Source: Sphingomonas desiccabilis
Lineage (GTDB): Bacteria > Pseudomonadota > Alphaproteobacteria > Sphingomonadales > Sphingomonadaceae
Direction of reading: 5' to 3'
Assembly (NCBI RefSeq): GCF_004135605.1
Contig: NZ_SDPT01000001.1
Span: forward strand, 124,001-188,000
DNA length: 64,000 nucleotides
Below the pieces are notes generated by a model that was given only the letters and a program-made list of their open reading frames with translations, searched no databases and had not been told where the DNA came from. Positions 35,747 through 45,392 of the stretch are shown here, in pieces. A program made the translations under genes and the position numbers. Each line of letters starts with the position of its first letter. Position 1 is the stretch's first letter.

Positions 35747-36865
35747 ATGAGCACCGAAGTCGACTATTACGAACTGCTCGGATGCGAGCGCACCGCCGAT
35801 GGCGCGACGCTCAAGTCCGCCTATCGCAAGATGGCGATGCAGTATCACCCGGACAGGAACGCCGGGTGCAAGGACTCCGAGGCCAAGTTCAAGGCGGTGT
35901 CCGAAGCCTATGAGGTGCTGAAGGATCCGCAGAAGCGCGCGGCCTACGACCGCTACGGCCATGCCGCGTTTCGCCAGGGCGGCGGCGGCGGTGGCGGCGC
36001 GCAGGACTTCGGCGGCTTTTCCGACATCTTCGAAAGTGTGTTCGGCGAGTTCATGGGCGGTCGCGGCGGCGGCGGGCGCGCTGGCCCGCGCCGGGGTGCC
36101 GACCTGCGCTACGACATGGAAATCACGATCGACGAGGCGTTCCATGGCAAGGCGACCGAGATCACGGTCGACGTCTCCAGCGCCTGTGCGCCCTGCGGCG
36201 GCACGGGTGCCAAGCCGGGGACGGCGGCCAAGACCTGCACCACCTGCGCCGGCCACGGCAAGGTGCGCGCGCAGCAGGGCTTCTTCGTGGTCGAGCGCGC
36301 GTGCCCGACCTGCCATGGCGCCGGCCAGGTGATCAGCGACCCGTGCCCGGCCTGCCACGGCGAGGGCCGGGTCGAGCAGACCAAGACGCTGTCGGTCAAC
36401 GTGCCGCCGGGCGTCGACGAGGGCACCCGCATCCGCCTGACCGGCGAGGGCGAGGCGGGCGCGCGTGGGGCGCCTGCGGGCGACCTCTACATCTTCATGC
36501 ACGTGAAGCGGCACCCGCTGTTCGAGCGCGAGGGCACGACGCTCTACGCGCGCGCGCCGATCAGCTTCACCACGGCGGCGCTGGGCGGCGAGATCGAGAT
36601 CCCGGGGCTGGACGGCGACGTCCGCACCGTCCGCATCCCGGCCGGCATCCAGTCCGGCCGCGAGCTGCGCCAGCGCGGGGCCGGCATGCCGGTGCTGCAG
36701 GGCCGCGGCTTTGGCGACCTGGTGGTCCGGGTCGAGGTGGAGACGCCGACGCGGCTGTCGTCCAAGCAGCGCGAGCTGCTGGAAGCGTTCCGCGAGACCG
36801 AGACCGGCGACGAGTGCCCCGAGAGCCAGGGCTTCTTTGCCAAGCTGAAGGCGGCGCTGGGCTGA
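35747..36865 (+). CDS. dnaJ: Chaperone protein DnaJ (Hsp40)
   Basis: A 372-residue type I Hsp40. The J domain has the HPD motif (YHPDRN), followed by a Gly/Phe region ([20 protein letters not shown]). Four zinc-binding CxxCxGxG repeats ([32 protein letters not shown]) come next, then the C-terminal substrate domains ([17 protein letters not shown]). It stimulates DnaK ATP hydrolysis. Its stop codon abuts the stop of the convergent gene at 36866 with no spacer. Confidence 0.98.
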   Translation: MSTEVDYYELLGCERTADGATLKSAYRKMAMQYHPDRNAGCKDSEAKFKAVSEAYEVLKDPQKRAAYDRYGHAAFRQGGGGGGGAQDFGGFSDIFESVFGEFMGGRGGGGRAGPRRGADLRYDMEITIDEAFHGKATEITVDVSSACAPCGGTGAKPGTAAKTCTTCAGHGKVRAQQGFFVVERACPTCHGAGQVISDPCPACHGEGRVEQTKTLSVNVPPGVDEGTRIRLTGEGEAGARGAPAGDLYIFMHVKRHPLFEREGTTLYARAPISFTTAALGGEIEIPGLDGDVRTVRIPAGIQSGRELRQRGAGMPVLQGRGFGDLVVRVEVETPTRLSSKQRELLEAFRETETGDECPESQGFFAKLKAALG

Positions 36866-37273
36866 TCAGTGGCGGCGGCGGTGGCGGCGGAAGCTGTAGC
36901 CGCCGCCGCCGCTTCTGCCGTAGGATTCACAGGCGACCCCGTCGCGGTCGCCGTCCATCTCCGGGCGATAGCCGGGGGAGCCGCGGTGGATCGGCGCGGC
37001 ACCCGCGGCGCGCGCCTCGTTGCAGCCGCGGAAATACACCGAGCGCTCGGCCGCTTCGGGATCCTGCACGTCCGGGGAGGGTGCGGACCGGGGAGAGGTT
37101 TGCGCCCACAGCCGCTGGAGGCCTGGGGTCGCGATCCAGGTCGCGGCGAACACCAGCGCGCAGCCGCCCGCGACGATTGCCGGATAGCCCAGACGCCGTG
37201 CGGAGGCGCGGCGCGAGCCGAACGAGCCCGGGGCGGTCTGCCCCTGCCGCAGATGCGGGAAGCGATTGCTCAT
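36866..37273 (-). CDS. Excalibur calcium-binding domain protein
   Basis: A 135-residue membrane-anchored protein with one N-terminal hydrophobic segment (YPAIVAGGCALVFAATWIA). A C-terminal excalibur domain follows (YFRGCNEARAAGAAPIHRG and the Ca-binding-like DGDRDGVACE), with a Gly/Arg/His-rich end. Excalibur domains are small extracytoplasmic modules with two conserved Cys and an EF-like Asp loop; their function is unclear. The ATG at 37273 is chosen because it gives the anchor. It is convergent to dnaJ. Confidence 0.8.
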   Translation of the reverse strand: MSNRFPHLRQGQTAPGSFGSRRASARRLGYPAIVAGGCALVFAATWIATPGLQRLWAQTSPRSAPSPDVQDPEAAERSVYFRGCNEARAAGAAPIHRGSPGYRPEMDGDRDGVACESYGRSGGGGYSFRRHRRRH

Positions 37274-37371
37274 GCCGGCAGGGTGGCAGGCGGAAGTTGC
37301 CAGGGTGCTAACAGGCGGCGGCGCGGCGGGCGGTCCGCGCGGGCGCGCCGGAGCCGCCCGCCCGACAATCG

Positions 37372-38766
37372 TCAGCCGCGGGTGTCGCGGCCGTAGACGT
37401 CGGGGAGGAAGGCGACGCCCTTGGGCGCGGCGGTGGCGGTGAAATAGGTGAGGTAGACGGGCACCGCCTGGGGCAAGGGCGCGGCCTGCTCCGGCTTTTT
37501 GGCTACGGTGGTGATCGGCTTGCCGAGCAGCCATTTGCCGAGCGTCGGGGCATCCTCCAGCCGCACGCAGCCGTTGCTGAAGTGCCGCGCGGGCTTCTTC
37601 ATCAGCGCCTTCTCGTTGGTGTCGTGCAGGTAGATGCCGAGGTCGTTGGGGAACATGAACTTCACCCGGCCCATCGAGTTGGCGGGTCCGGGCAGCTGGC
37701 GCACGCGCACTTCCTGCTGGCCGGCGGCGACGGCGTGCCAGTCGATCGCCTTGGGGTCGAGCCTGGTGGCGTTCTCGCTCCAGTCGGACAGCGCCTCGAA
37801 CCGCATGGCGGTGAGCGACTGACCGGCGAGCACCTTGGGCGCGATCTTCTTTTGGACGAGGTCGGTCGGCACGTTCCAATAGGGGTTCAGGATCGCGTAG
37901 CGCACCATGCCGGCGAGCATCGGCGTCTGCGTCTGCGGCGTGCCGACGACGACGCGCATGGTGCCCACCTGCTTGCCGCCCTGGTAGAAATAGAGGCGTG
38001 CCGAGGCGGCATCGACGACGATGTGGCGGGTCCAGGCGCCGGGCAGCAGGCGCGCGCGATCGAGGTTGATGCGCAGGCGCGCGCGGTCGTCCGGGGACAG
38101 GCCCGGGGTCGCCAGCAGCGTGCGCAGGCGGACGTAATGCGGGCTCATCCAGCCCATGTCGCGGATGTAGCTCCCGAACGACTTGGTGAGCACCGCCGCG
38201 CGCAGCACGTTCTCGGCCTTGAGCTTGCGCGGCTTCACCTCGTCGTCGAGGTAGGTCATGCCCGTGTCGCGCGGGCGGCGGACATCCGCCACATAGTCGG
38301 CAAGCGCGCGCGAGAGCGCGAGTTCGGCCTGGGCGACGGCGACGGGGTCGCCGCTGCGCGCCGCGGCCACCGCCTTGCGCAGCCCCTCCGGCCCGTAGCT
38401 GTTGGGGCGCAGGCCATCGAGGTCTGCGGTCTCGATCATGTCGACGAAGGCGTCGGCCTCCGGGCCCAGCCGGCCGCTCGCCGCCCAGATCGGCCAGAAG
38501 CCGCGATCGGCGTAGAAGCCCTTGACCTTGCCGCCGGCCTGCTCGCGGATCTGCACCGCGACGGCGCGGGTGGCGGGGGTCGCCTCCGGCTCGCTGGGCG
38601 CGGGCTTCGCCGCCGCCTTTTTGGGCGCCGGCTTCCTTGCGGCGGACTTCCTAGCGGGGGCGGACTTCTTTGCCTGGGCATAGGCGCGCGCGTCCCCAGT
38701 CGGGGCGAGTCCGGTCCCGGCGGTGGCGATCAGAAGCAGAATGGCGGGGATGCGGCAGTGCCGCAT
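37372..38766 (-). CDS. L,D-transpeptidase of the YcbB/LdtD type
   Basis: A 464-residue secreted enzyme. Its signal peptide is MRHCRIPAILLLIATAGTGL. A Lys/Ala/Pro-rich linker (SAARKPAPKKAAAKPAP) leads to a scaffold domain (about residues 70-230) and a YkuD catalytic domain with SMGRVKFMFPNDLGIYLHDT and the active-site HFSNGCVRLEDA (Cys nucleophile). This is the large YcbB class that builds 3-3 peptidoglycan cross-links. It is the second L,D-transpeptidase gene in the window. The linker has strongly basic repeats (AARKPAPKKAAAKP), unusual for this class. Confidence 0.92.
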   Translation of the reverse strand: MRHCRIPAILLLIATAGTGLAPTGDARAYAQAKKSAPARKSAARKPAPKKAAAKPAPSEPEATPATRAVAVQIREQAGGKVKGFYADRGFWPIWAASGRLGPEADAFVDMIETADLDGLRPNSYGPEGLRKAVAAARSGDPVAVAQAELALSRALADYVADVRRPRDTGMTYLDDEVKPRKLKAENVLRAAVLTKSFGSYIRDMGWMSPHYVRLRTLLATPGLSPDDRARLRINLDRARLLPGAWTRHIVVDAASARLYFYQGGKQVGTMRVVVGTPQTQTPMLAGMVRYAILNPYWNVPTDLVQKKIAPKVLAGQSLTAMRFEALSDWSENATRLDPKAIDWHAVAAGQQEVRVRQLPGPANSMGRVKFMFPNDLGIYLHDTNEKALMKKPARHFSNGCVRLEDAPTLGKWLLGKPITTVAKKPEQAAPLPQAVPVYLTYFTATAAPKGVAFLPDVYGRDTRG

Positions 38767-38783
38767 CCCCCGGTCGAGACGGA

Positions 38784-39041
38784 TCAGCCGCGTTCTCCCC
38801 GCGGGGTGGGCGGCGGCGGCGGCGGGGGCGGCGGTGCCGGCGGCGCGAGCGGGTGATAGATGCCGTCCGAGGTGTAATAGCCGTCGATGATGCCGTCGCC
38901 GTCACGATCGGCAGCGACGCTACCCGAAACCGCGCCCGGCGGCGGCGGCGGGGTGGTGGCGACAGGCGGGTCCTTGGAACAGGCGGCGAGCGACGCAGCG
39001 CCTGCGGCCAAGAGAATCATGGAACGGATACGCATCTTCAT
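38784..39041 (-). CDS. Small EF-hand-type lipoprotein
   Basis: An 85-residue lipoprotein: signal MRIRSMILLAAGAASLAACS with lipobox LAAC, a short Pro linker, one calcium-loop-like DRDGDGIIDG and a C-terminal poly-proline run. It may start at 39041 or two codons later. It is followed after 17 bases by the L,D-transpeptidase gene on the same strand and may be co-transcribed with it. The function is unknown. Confidence 0.7.
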   Translation of the reverse strand: MKMRIRSMILLAAGAASLAACSKDPPVATTPPPPPGAVSGSVAADRDGDGIIDGYYTSDGIYHPLAPPAPPPPPPPPPTPRGERG

Positions 39042-39235
39042 CCTCCCTTTAAGGACCGGTCGGCGCTCCCTGCGCCGCCCGAAGAGCCCCGTGAAACGGG
39101 CCTTTCAAAGGCGTCTCCCCGCCTGAACGGAAGGTGAAGCCACCGAGGCCCACAGCGGCCAGCCGTTCCACCGGTGCGGCAGTCGCCATGGGAGAGAAGA
39201 ACGCCCGTCCGTGAAACGGGATCCGGATGCGTGGT

Positions 39236-40078
39236 TCAGCCGAGCGCCTCGTCCAGCAGTCGGGCGAGGCGGAGGCCGCCGCGCTCGACCTGCAGCTTAG
39301 CGACCGGCAGGAGCCGGTCGATGGTAGCCTGGTCGAGCGTCACCCGGCCTTCCGGCACCGGCCCGCAGGCGTCGCCGCCGAAGGCACTGGCATAGGCGTA
39401 GTCGCGGCTGATCTCCCAGCTCTGGCGGCTCCAGTCCTCGACGCTGCCGCCGCCGAGGATCGAACGCTCCTGGGCGGTGTAGGTGCGGAAGATCGAGGGC
39501 GGGGTGGAGACCGCGCGCTCGGTGAGCGGGCCGTCCCAGACACTGTGGAGGTTGAAGCGATCCGGCCCGTAGATGCCGTAGCGGGCCTTGACGCGGTTGC
39601 CGCCCAGGTCGCCGCGGTCGCCGGCGTGGAGCGGCATGTGCAGGTCGCCGACGAAGTGGATCAGGAACACCAGCGCCTGCACCCGCTCGCGGACCGGGAC
39701 CTTGGGGTCCTGGAGCAGCTTCATGTCACGGGTGATCTGCGCCGACACGCAATTGCCGTCCTTGCACGCCGACTTGAGATCGAACGGCTTGCACACGTCG
39801 ACGTTCTGATAGTGCCAGGAAAAGGCGTAGCTGAACCGTTCGCCCAACGGCTTGACGCAATCGGGCCAGACGCTCGCTTCCTCGATGGTGCGGGCGGGGC
39901 AGGTGGGCGTCTCCAGCAGCTTCTGCTGGCGCAGCAGCGCGTCGATCTTCGCGCGCGTGGTGGGGGAGACGTTGCGATAGGCGATCGCGGCGACGCTTTC
40001 ATGCCCATATTCCCAATAGGCCTGGGCGGGCGAGGCGACGAAGACGAGGGCGAGCGCGAAGAGGAGGCGGCGAATCAT
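39236..40078 (-). CDS. S1/P1-type nuclease, secreted
   Basis: A 280-residue zinc-dependent nuclease for single-stranded DNA or RNA. The signal peptide ends at SPAQA. The mature protein starts YWEYGHESVAAIAY, and HFVGDLHMPLHAGDRGDLGGN supplies the typical zinc-ligand histidines and aspartates. Cys residues in TCPARTIEEASVWPDC and VCKPFDLKSACKDGNC suggest disulfides. In bacteria these enzymes scavenge nucleotides outside the cell. The ATG at 40078 starts the signal peptide. Confidence 0.92.
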   Translation of the reverse strand: MIRRLLFALALVFVASPAQAYWEYGHESVAAIAYRNVSPTTRAKIDALLRQQKLLETPTCPARTIEEASVWPDCVKPLGERFSYAFSWHYQNVDVCKPFDLKSACKDGNCVSAQITRDMKLLQDPKVPVRERVQALVFLIHFVGDLHMPLHAGDRGDLGGNRVKARYGIYGPDRFNLHSVWDGPLTERAVSTPPSIFRTYTAQERSILGGGSVEDWSRQSWEISRDYAYASAFGGDACGPVPEGRVTLDQATIDRLLPVAKLQVERGGLRLARLLDEALG

Positions 40079-40104
40079 GGCGCCGCTGTAGGGCGAGAGG
40101 CGCT

Positions 40105-40235
40105 GAAATAGAACCATTCGTGCCGAGCTGGGGCGGAGCCTGTCGAGGACCCGTGTCCAGGGACCGCTGCGGCCTTCGCTATTTCGACTTCGCTCAATGG
40201 CACCTCAGGACGAACGCGGAGACCTGCATTGCCGC
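40105..40235. repeat. Degenerate sphingomonad intergenic repeat
   Basis: The gap holds CATTCGTGCCGAGCT...CCTGTCGAGGACCC and, inverted, TTCGACTTCGCTCAATGGCACCTCAGGACGAA. This is a decayed form of the common inverted repeat built on CGTTCGTGCTGAGCTTGTCGAA. No gene seen. Confidence 0.45.
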
Positions 40236-41018
40236 TCAACGGCCTGGTTCCGGGTGCGGGATCCAGCTGTGGTTCTCGATGATCGTCGATGCGACCGGGC
40301 GGCCTTCGGCATCGCGGGACGGGTGGAAGCGGAAGCGACGCTGGATCGTCCGGCAGGTCAGCGAGTCGAGTTGGGGATAGCCGCTCGAGGTGACGATTTC
40401 GCAGTCGCCGACGCGTCCGTTGACCTCGACCACATAGCGGACCTCCACCGTGCCACCGAGCCCGGCCGCCCACAGCGCCTCCGGGTAGTCGGCATCGCTC
40501 AGGTCGCCGCTGCGCCAGCGGGGCGGGGTCTCACCTGCGCCGCCACCGCCGCCGCCGTCGCCATCCCCGCCGGCGCCGCTGCCGGTGCCATTCCCCACGC
40601 CGCCGCTGCCGGTGCCGGGACCCCTGATCGGGGCGGCGCCGGTGTTCGCCTGGCTGCCGGTGCCGGCGAGCTCGGCGGTGACCATCGGCGGCGACTGGAG
40701 GACGATCGGCACCGGTGGGGCGACGATCTCGGTCGCCTTGCCCCGCAGGTTGGCGGGGGAGGCGGCACCCTCCGGCCGGGGCGCTGTGGCGCGCTTGGGC
40801 GCTTCGCGCACTTCGCGCTTCGGCCGGGAGCGGACGGGCGGGGTCGGCTCGGGTTCAGGGGTGGGGAGGATTCCGAAGACGCTGGGCGCGCGCTCCGCAA
40901 GCTGGCGCACGTCGACGGAGAGCCCCGCGACAAGGGCGGCGCCGAGCCCCAGCGACACCGCCATCGCCGCGACGGCGCCGCGGGCGCGCTCAGCCGGAGT
41001 GCTGCGAAACGCTTCCAT
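40236..41018 (-). CDS. TonB-like energy transducer
   Basis: A 260-residue protein: a short cytoplasmic start, one membrane helix (about residues 14-34, GAVAAMAVSLGLGAALVAGL), a Pro/Arg/Lys-rich periplasmic part, a glycine-rich stretch of about 40 residues, and a C-terminal TonB domain (YPEALWAAGLGGTVEVRYVV, NGRVGDCEIVTSSGYPQLDS, RFRFHPSRDAEGRPV). It would transmit proton-motive energy to a TonB-dependent receptor. No exbB/exbD are adjacent. The Gly-rich spacer is longer than usual. Confidence 0.88.
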   Translation of the reverse strand: MEAFRSTPAERARGAVAAMAVSLGLGAALVAGLSVDVRQLAERAPSVFGILPTPEPEPTPPVRSRPKREVREAPKRATAPRPEGAASPANLRGKATEIVAPPVPIVLQSPPMVTAELAGTGSQANTGAAPIRGPGTGSGGVGNGTGSGAGGDGDGGGGGGAGETPPRWRSGDLSDADYPEALWAAGLGGTVEVRYVVEVNGRVGDCEIVTSSGYPQLDSLTCRTIQRRFRFHPSRDAEGRPVASTIIENHSWIPHPEPGR

Positions 41019-41071
41019 GCCGCCCCATGTGGGCGTCCCGGCCGCCGCGGCAAGGCGGCCGGGGCGGGCGA

Positions 41072-42055
41072 TCAGCCCTCGTCGCCGTAGATCGCGACGA
41101 TGCGCTTGCCGCCGGCCGCGACCTTGCCCCGGTACATGCCCGGCGTGTTGAAGCTCCAGCTCGCCTCGCCGTTGGGGCCGGTGACGATGACGCCGCCGGT
41201 GCCGCCCAGCGCCTGCGTCTCCGCCATCACCGTGTCGGCGGCCTGTTGCAGGCTCTCGCCCTTGAACCGGATGCGGGCGCAGATCTCGTGCGCGACGCCC
41301 TCGCGGATGAAGAACTCGCCCGCGCCCGTGGCGGAGACGGCGCAGGCGCGGTCGTCGGCATAGGTGCCCGCACCGATCAGCGGCGAATCGCCGACGCGGC
41401 CCCAGCGCTTGCCGGTGACGCCGCCGGTCGAGGTGGCGGCGGCGACATGGCCGGCCTGGTCGCGCGCGACCGCGCCGACGGTGCCGTACTTCATGTCGAC
41501 GTCGAACCAGCCGAGCTTCTTGGCCTTGAGCTCATCGAGCTGGCGGCGGCGTTCGTCGGTCGCGAACCAGCTGGGATCGACCTGCTCCAGCCCCTGTTCG
41601 GTCGAGAAGATGTCGGCGCCCTTGCCGGCGAGCAGCACGTGCGGGCTCTTTTCCATCACCGCGCGGGCGAGGCTGACGGGGTGGCGGGTGCGGGTGACGC
41701 CGGCGACCGCACCAGCGGCGCGGGTCGAGCCGTCCATGATCGCGGCGTCGAGCTCGTTGGTGCCTTCATAGGTGAAGACGGCACCGCGGCCCGCATTGAA
41801 GCTGGGATCGTCCTCCAGCACGTGGATCGCGGCTTCCACCGCATCGACGGCGCTGCCGCCCTTCGCAAGCACGGCTTCGCCGGCGGCGAGCGCGGCGTCG
41901 AGGCCGGCGCGGGCGGCGGCCTCGCGTTCGGGCGTCATGCGGGCGCGCTCGATCACGCCGGCGCCGCCGTGGATCACCAGCGACCAGGCGGGCTTCTGCT
42001 CGGCGGCGGCGGGAGAGGACATCAACAGGGCTCCGATCAACAGGGCTAGGCGCAT
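41072..42055 (-). CDS. Isoaspartyl peptidase/L-asparaginase (Ntn hydrolase)
   Basis: A 327-residue secreted Ntn hydrolase of the plant-type asparaginase family. The signal peptide is MRLALLIGALLMSSPAAAEQ. The self-cleavage and catalytic threonine sits in KYGTVGAVARDQAGHVAAAT, and the glycine-rich substrate motifs are STGGVTGKRWGRVGDSPLIG. The precursor cleaves before this Thr. It removes N-terminal isoaspartate residues and hydrolyses asparagine. The length is typical. It ends 53 bases before the start of the TonB-like gene on the same strand. Confidence 0.94.
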   Translation of the reverse strand: MRLALLIGALLMSSPAAAEQKPAWSLVIHGGAGVIERARMTPEREAAARAGLDAALAAGEAVLAKGGSAVDAVEAAIHVLEDDPSFNAGRGAVFTYEGTNELDAAIMDGSTRAAGAVAGVTRTRHPVSLARAVMEKSPHVLLAGKGADIFSTEQGLEQVDPSWFATDERRRQLDELKAKKLGWFDVDMKYGTVGAVARDQAGHVAAATSTGGVTGKRWGRVGDSPLIGAGTYADDRACAVSATGAGEFFIREGVAHEICARIRFKGESLQQAADTVMAETQALGGTGGVIVTGPNGEASWSFNTPGMYRGKVAAGGKRIVAIYGDEG

Positions 42056-42134
42056 CGTGCGGCTCCAGAAGGACGGGTGGCTGTAGCGCAGGATGCATCC
42101 GGGCAGAAGCGGTGGCGGCATTCCGGTACCCCGA

Positions 42135-42229
42135 ACCCGTACCCCGGCGAAGGCCGGGGTCCAGTTGGGAAGCCAGGGTTAGGAGCCTCGAACGTCCCCC
42201 ACCTGGGCCCCGGCCTACGCCGGGGTACG
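42135..42229. repeat. Paired-palindrome intergenic element (copy 1)
   Basis: The left arm (42139-42169) begins GTACCCCGGCGAAGGCCGGG. The right arm (42198-42228) is its reverse complement with about three mismatches, over a 28-base spacer. Each arm is itself a hairpin, CCCCGGCgaaGGCCGGGG. The same element recurs at 52719-52843. The structure resembles REPIN or MITE-like units and lies between genes in both places. Confidence 0.8.
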
Positions 42230-42356
42230 CAAAAGGGTTTGGGCAGGGCTGGTTCTCCCCAGCACCCCGATGCCGCGGCGGACGCCCTGCCTTCCGCCTG
42301 CCGCAGTGCGCCGCTATATGGGGCATAGCCCCGACAGCCTCTGCGAGAAGAACCTC

Positions 42357-43481
42357 ATGTCCGTCCGCCCCTGGCGCGATATCGTCCGCCGTCCGAGCCG
42401 CCAGATCATGGTCGGCAACGTGCCCGTCGGCGGCGATGCCCCGGTGACGGTGCAGACGATGACCAATACGCCGACGCCGGACGTGCGCGCGACCGTGGAC
42501 CAGATCCGCCGCTGCGAAGAGGCGGGGGTCGACATCATCCGCGTGTCCTGCCCCGACGTGGAATCGAGCACCGCGCTCAAGCAGATCGTGCGCGCGTCGC
42601 GGGTGCCGATCGTCGCGGACATCCATTTCCACTACAAGCGCGCGCTGGAAGCCGCCGACGCGGGTGCCGCCTGCCTGCGCATCAACCCGGGCAACATCGG
42701 CTCGTCGGAGCGGGTGGCCGAGGTGGTCCGCGCCGCCAAGGCAAACGGCTGCGCGATCCGCATCGGCGTCAACGCCGGCTCCCTGGAAAAGGACTTGCTG
42801 GAGAAGTACGGCGAGCCGTGCCCGGAGGCGCTGGTCGAAAGTGCGCTCGACCACATCAAGCTGCTCCAGGACCATGACTTCCACGAATACAAGGTGGCGG
42901 TGAAGGCGTCGGACGTGTTCCTGGCGGTCGCCGCCTATCAGGGGCTGGCCGAGGCGACCGACTGCCCGCTGCACCTGGGCATCACCGAGGCGGGCGGCCT
43001 GATCGGCGGCACCGTCAAGTCGTCGATCGGCATCGGATCGCTGTTGTGGTTCGGCATCGGCGACACCATCCGCGTGTCGCTCTCGGCCGAGCCGGAAGAG
43101 GAAGTGCGCGTCGGCTTCGAGATCCTGAAGGCGCTGGGCATCCGCAACCGCGGCGTGCGCGTGGTGTCGTGCCCGTCGTGCGCGCGCCAGGGCTTCGACG
43201 TGATCCGCACCGTCCAGAAGCTGGAGGAGCGGCTGCAGCACATCCGCACGCCGATGTCGCTGTCGGTGCTCGGCTGCGTGGTAAACGGCCCCGGCGAGGC
43301 GCGCGAGACCGACATCGGCATCACCGGCGGCGGCAACGGCCGCCACATGGTCTATCTGTCGGGCGTCACCGACCACCATGTCGAGGACGCCGACATGGTC
43401 GACCACATCGTCCGGCTGGTCGAGGCCAAGGCCGCCGAGATCGAGGCGCAGGCCGCGGCGCTGGAGCAGGCGGCGGAGTAA
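42357..43481 (+). CDS. ispG: (E)-4-hydroxy-3-methylbut-2-enyl-diphosphate synthase
   Basis: A 374-residue iron-sulfur enzyme of the non-mevalonate isoprenoid pathway. It has the TIM-barrel start ([20 protein letters not shown]), RINPGNIG and the C-terminal 4Fe-4S motif with [11 protein letters not shown] and [10 protein letters not shown], which supply the three Cys and one Glu ligands. The ATG at 42357 is preferred; an in-frame ATG at 42318 would add 13 residues ([13 protein letters not shown]). No other isoprenoid gene is adjacent. Confidence 0.97.
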   Translation: MSVRPWRDIVRRPSRQIMVGNVPVGGDAPVTVQTMTNTPTPDVRATVDQIRRCEEAGVDIIRVSCPDVESSTALKQIVRASRVPIVADIHFHYKRALEAADAGAACLRINPGNIGSSERVAEVVRAAKANGCAIRIGVNAGSLEKDLLEKYGEPCPEALVESALDHIKLLQDHDFHEYKVAVKASDVFLAVAAYQGLAEATDCPLHLGITEAGGLIGGTVKSSIGIGSLLWFGIGDTIRVSLSAEPEEEVRVGFEILKALGIRNRGVRVVSCPSCARQGFDVIRTVQKLEERLQHIRTPMSLSVLGCVVNGPGEARETDIGITGGGNGRHMVYLSGVTDHHVEDADMVDHIVRLVEAKAAEIEAQAAALEQAAE

Positions 43482-43523
43482 GCGGCTGGACGCGGCGGGC
43501 GTTTGCTGCGCATCGAGCCGGCC

Positions 43524-44420
43524 ATGACCCGGAGCCACACCCCGCCCGCCGTTGCCTTTGCGGCGGCATCGGCGGGCATCGCCATCTATTCGTGCATGGA
43601 CGCCCTGATGAAGGGGCTGAGCATCGCCAGCGGTGCGTACAGCGCCGTCCTGTGGCGCTCGGTCGCGGGCGTGCTGCTGACGGGCGCGGTATTCCTGGCG
43701 CGGCGGCAGCGCTGGCCGGCGCGCAAGGCGCTCAGGCTGCATGTCGTGCGCGGGCTCGCCGCCGGCCTTTCGGTGCTGCTGTTCTTCTGGGGGCTGGTGC
43801 GCGTGCCGATGGCGCAGGGGGTGGCGCTCACCTTCCTGTCGCCGCTGATCGCGCTGTTCCTGGCGGCGGCGTTGCTTGGCGAGCGGATCCGGCGTGCCGC
43901 AATCCTGGGATCGGTGGTGGCGGCCGTGGGGGTGCTGGTGATCGCGCTGGGCCAGGCGCAGGCGGGCGCCTCGGCCGATGTGGTGCTGGGCGCGCTCGCG
44001 ATCGTGCTCGCCTCGGTGCTCTACGCCTATAGTCTCATTCTGCTGCGCCGGCAGGCACAGCTCGCCGACCCGCTGGAGGTGACGCTGTTCACCAGCCTGG
44101 TGATCGGCGTGCTTCTGGCGCTGGGAGCACCCTGGCTGGCGACCTGGCCGGCGAGCGACCAGCTGGTGCCGATCGTCGGCTCGGCGATTCTGGGGTCGAT
44201 CTCGGCGCTGCTGCTCGCCTGGTCCTATGGCCGGGCGGAGGCGCAGGTGCTGGCACCCGTCGAATACACCGCCTTTGTCTGGGCGGCGCTGCTCGGCTAC
44301 CTCGTGTTCGACGAGCGGGTGTCGCCGTTCACCGTCGCGGGTGCGCTGCTGATCGTCGGCGGCTGCCTGGTCGCGGTGCGCGGCGCCGCCCCGGTTTCCC
44401 AGAGCGAGGCAGGCGCATGA
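43524..44420 (+). CDS. EamA family (drug/metabolite) transporter
   Basis: A 298-residue transporter of ten membrane helices made from two five-helix EamA repeats (GLSVLLFFWGLVRVPMAQGV in the first, LAWSYGRAEAQVLAPVEYTA in the second). It probably exports a small metabolite; the substrate is unknown. The ATG at 43524 is chosen. A TTG at 43503 would add seven residues. Its TGA overlaps the ATG of the GNAT gene (ATGA). Confidence 0.9.
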   Translation: MTRSHTPPAVAFAAASAGIAIYSCMDALMKGLSIASGAYSAVLWRSVAGVLLTGAVFLARRQRWPARKALRLHVVRGLAAGLSVLLFFWGLVRVPMAQGVALTFLSPLIALFLAAALLGERIRRAAILGSVVAAVGVLVIALGQAQAGASADVVLGALAIVLASVLYAYSLILLRRQAQLADPLEVTLFTSLVIGVLLALGAPWLATWPASDQLVPIVGSAILGSISALLLAWSYGRAEAQVLAPVEYTAFVWAALLGYLVFDERVSPFTVAGALLIVGGCLVAVRGAAPVSQSEAGA

Positions 44421-44884
44421 TCGCGATCCGAACCGCCACTCCGGACGACGCGGGGCTGATCTTCGGCTTCGTGCGCGATCTCGCGCGCCACGAGGACGCC
44501 GAGGACAAGCTGGTCGCGACCGAGGCGCTGCTGCGCCGGGCGCTCGAGGAGCGCGGGGTCGAGGCGGCGATCGCCGAGCAGGACGGACAAGCGGTGGGCA
44601 CCGCGCTGTTCTTTCACAAGCATTCGACCTGGAGCGGCTGGAACGGCCTGTATCTGGAGGACCTGTACGTCGCGCCCGAAGCGCGCGGCTCCGGCGCGGG
44701 CCGGGCGCTGCTCGCCCATGTCGCGGCGGTCGGCGTCGCGCGCGGGTGCACGCGTGTCGAATGGGCGGTGAGCGACACCAACGCCGCCGCCGCCGGCTTC
44801 TACCGGAGTCTCGGCGCCGAGCCGATGCCGTGGCGCATCTACCGGGTTTCGGGCGAGGCGCTGTCCCGGCTGGCCGGGGAGTGA
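44417..44884 (+). CDS. GNAT family N-acetyltransferase
   Basis: A 155-residue acetyltransferase with the CoA-binding motif APEARGSGAGRALLAHV (R/Q-x-x-G-x-G/A) and LYLEDLYV. It starts inside the stop of the EamA transporter gene, so the transporter and enzyme probably act on the same compound (for example acetylate and export it). Close relatives act on diamines or amino acids; the substrate is not determined here. Confidence 0.9.
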   Translation: MIAIRTATPDDAGLIFGFVRDLARHEDAEDKLVATEALLRRALEERGVEAAIAEQDGQAVGTALFFHKHSTWSGWNGLYLEDLYVAPEARGSGAGRALLAHVAAVGVARGCTRVEWAVSDTNAAAAGFYRSLGAEPMPWRIYRVSGEALSRLAGE

Positions 44885-45002
44885 CCCTCCAGGCCGTAAA
44901 CCGGGACGTGATCGCTTCCGGATCGTGCGCGGAGCGTCGGGGAGCTCGCCTATCCGCTGCTCTAAAGCAAACGGCCGCCGACCGTCGGGAGGTGGAGGCG
45001 CT

Positions 45003-45392
45003 TCAACCGTTTGCCTCGGTCTGTCCCGCCACCAGGCGCGCCATGGTCGCGACGAGTTGCCGCTCGCGCAACGGCTTTTCCAAGCGGACAGCGTGCGAGA
45101 GATCGCCAGGGATGACTGCTTCGTCATAGCCGGTGACGAAGACGAACGGTACGCGCCGATCCGCCAGGGCACGGGCCAAGTCGAAGCTGGGGCCGGCGCC
45201 GAGATTGATATCCACTACTGCTGCGTCGAGTTCACCGGACGCGAAGAGATCCTCCTCCCGGCATGATCGCCCGAATGGCCCGACCACGGTTGCGCCGGCC
45301 TTTTCGAGCAGCGCCTTCTCGTCATCCGCGAGGTAAAAGTCGTCCTCAAGGATGAGAATGCGCTTATCCATAAGCGGCCGCTCATGCGTCAT
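45003..45392 (-). CDS. Single-domain response regulator
   Basis: A 129-residue receiver domain with the acidic pocket (ILEDDFYLADD), phosphoacceptor Asp in AAVVDINLGAG, the Thr in FVFVTGYDE and Lys in RLEKPLRERQL. No output domain. It starts at an ATG overlapping the kinase stop (ATGA), so it is the likely partner of the PAS/HWE kinase. A second ATG seven codons later (MDKRILIL) is also possible. Confidence 0.9.
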   Translation of the reverse strand: MTHERPLMDKRILILEDDFYLADDEKALLEKAGATVVGPFGRSCREEDLFASGELDAAVVDINLGAGPSFDLARALADRRVPFVFVTGYDEAVIPGDLSHAVRLEKPLRERQLVATMARLVAGQTEANG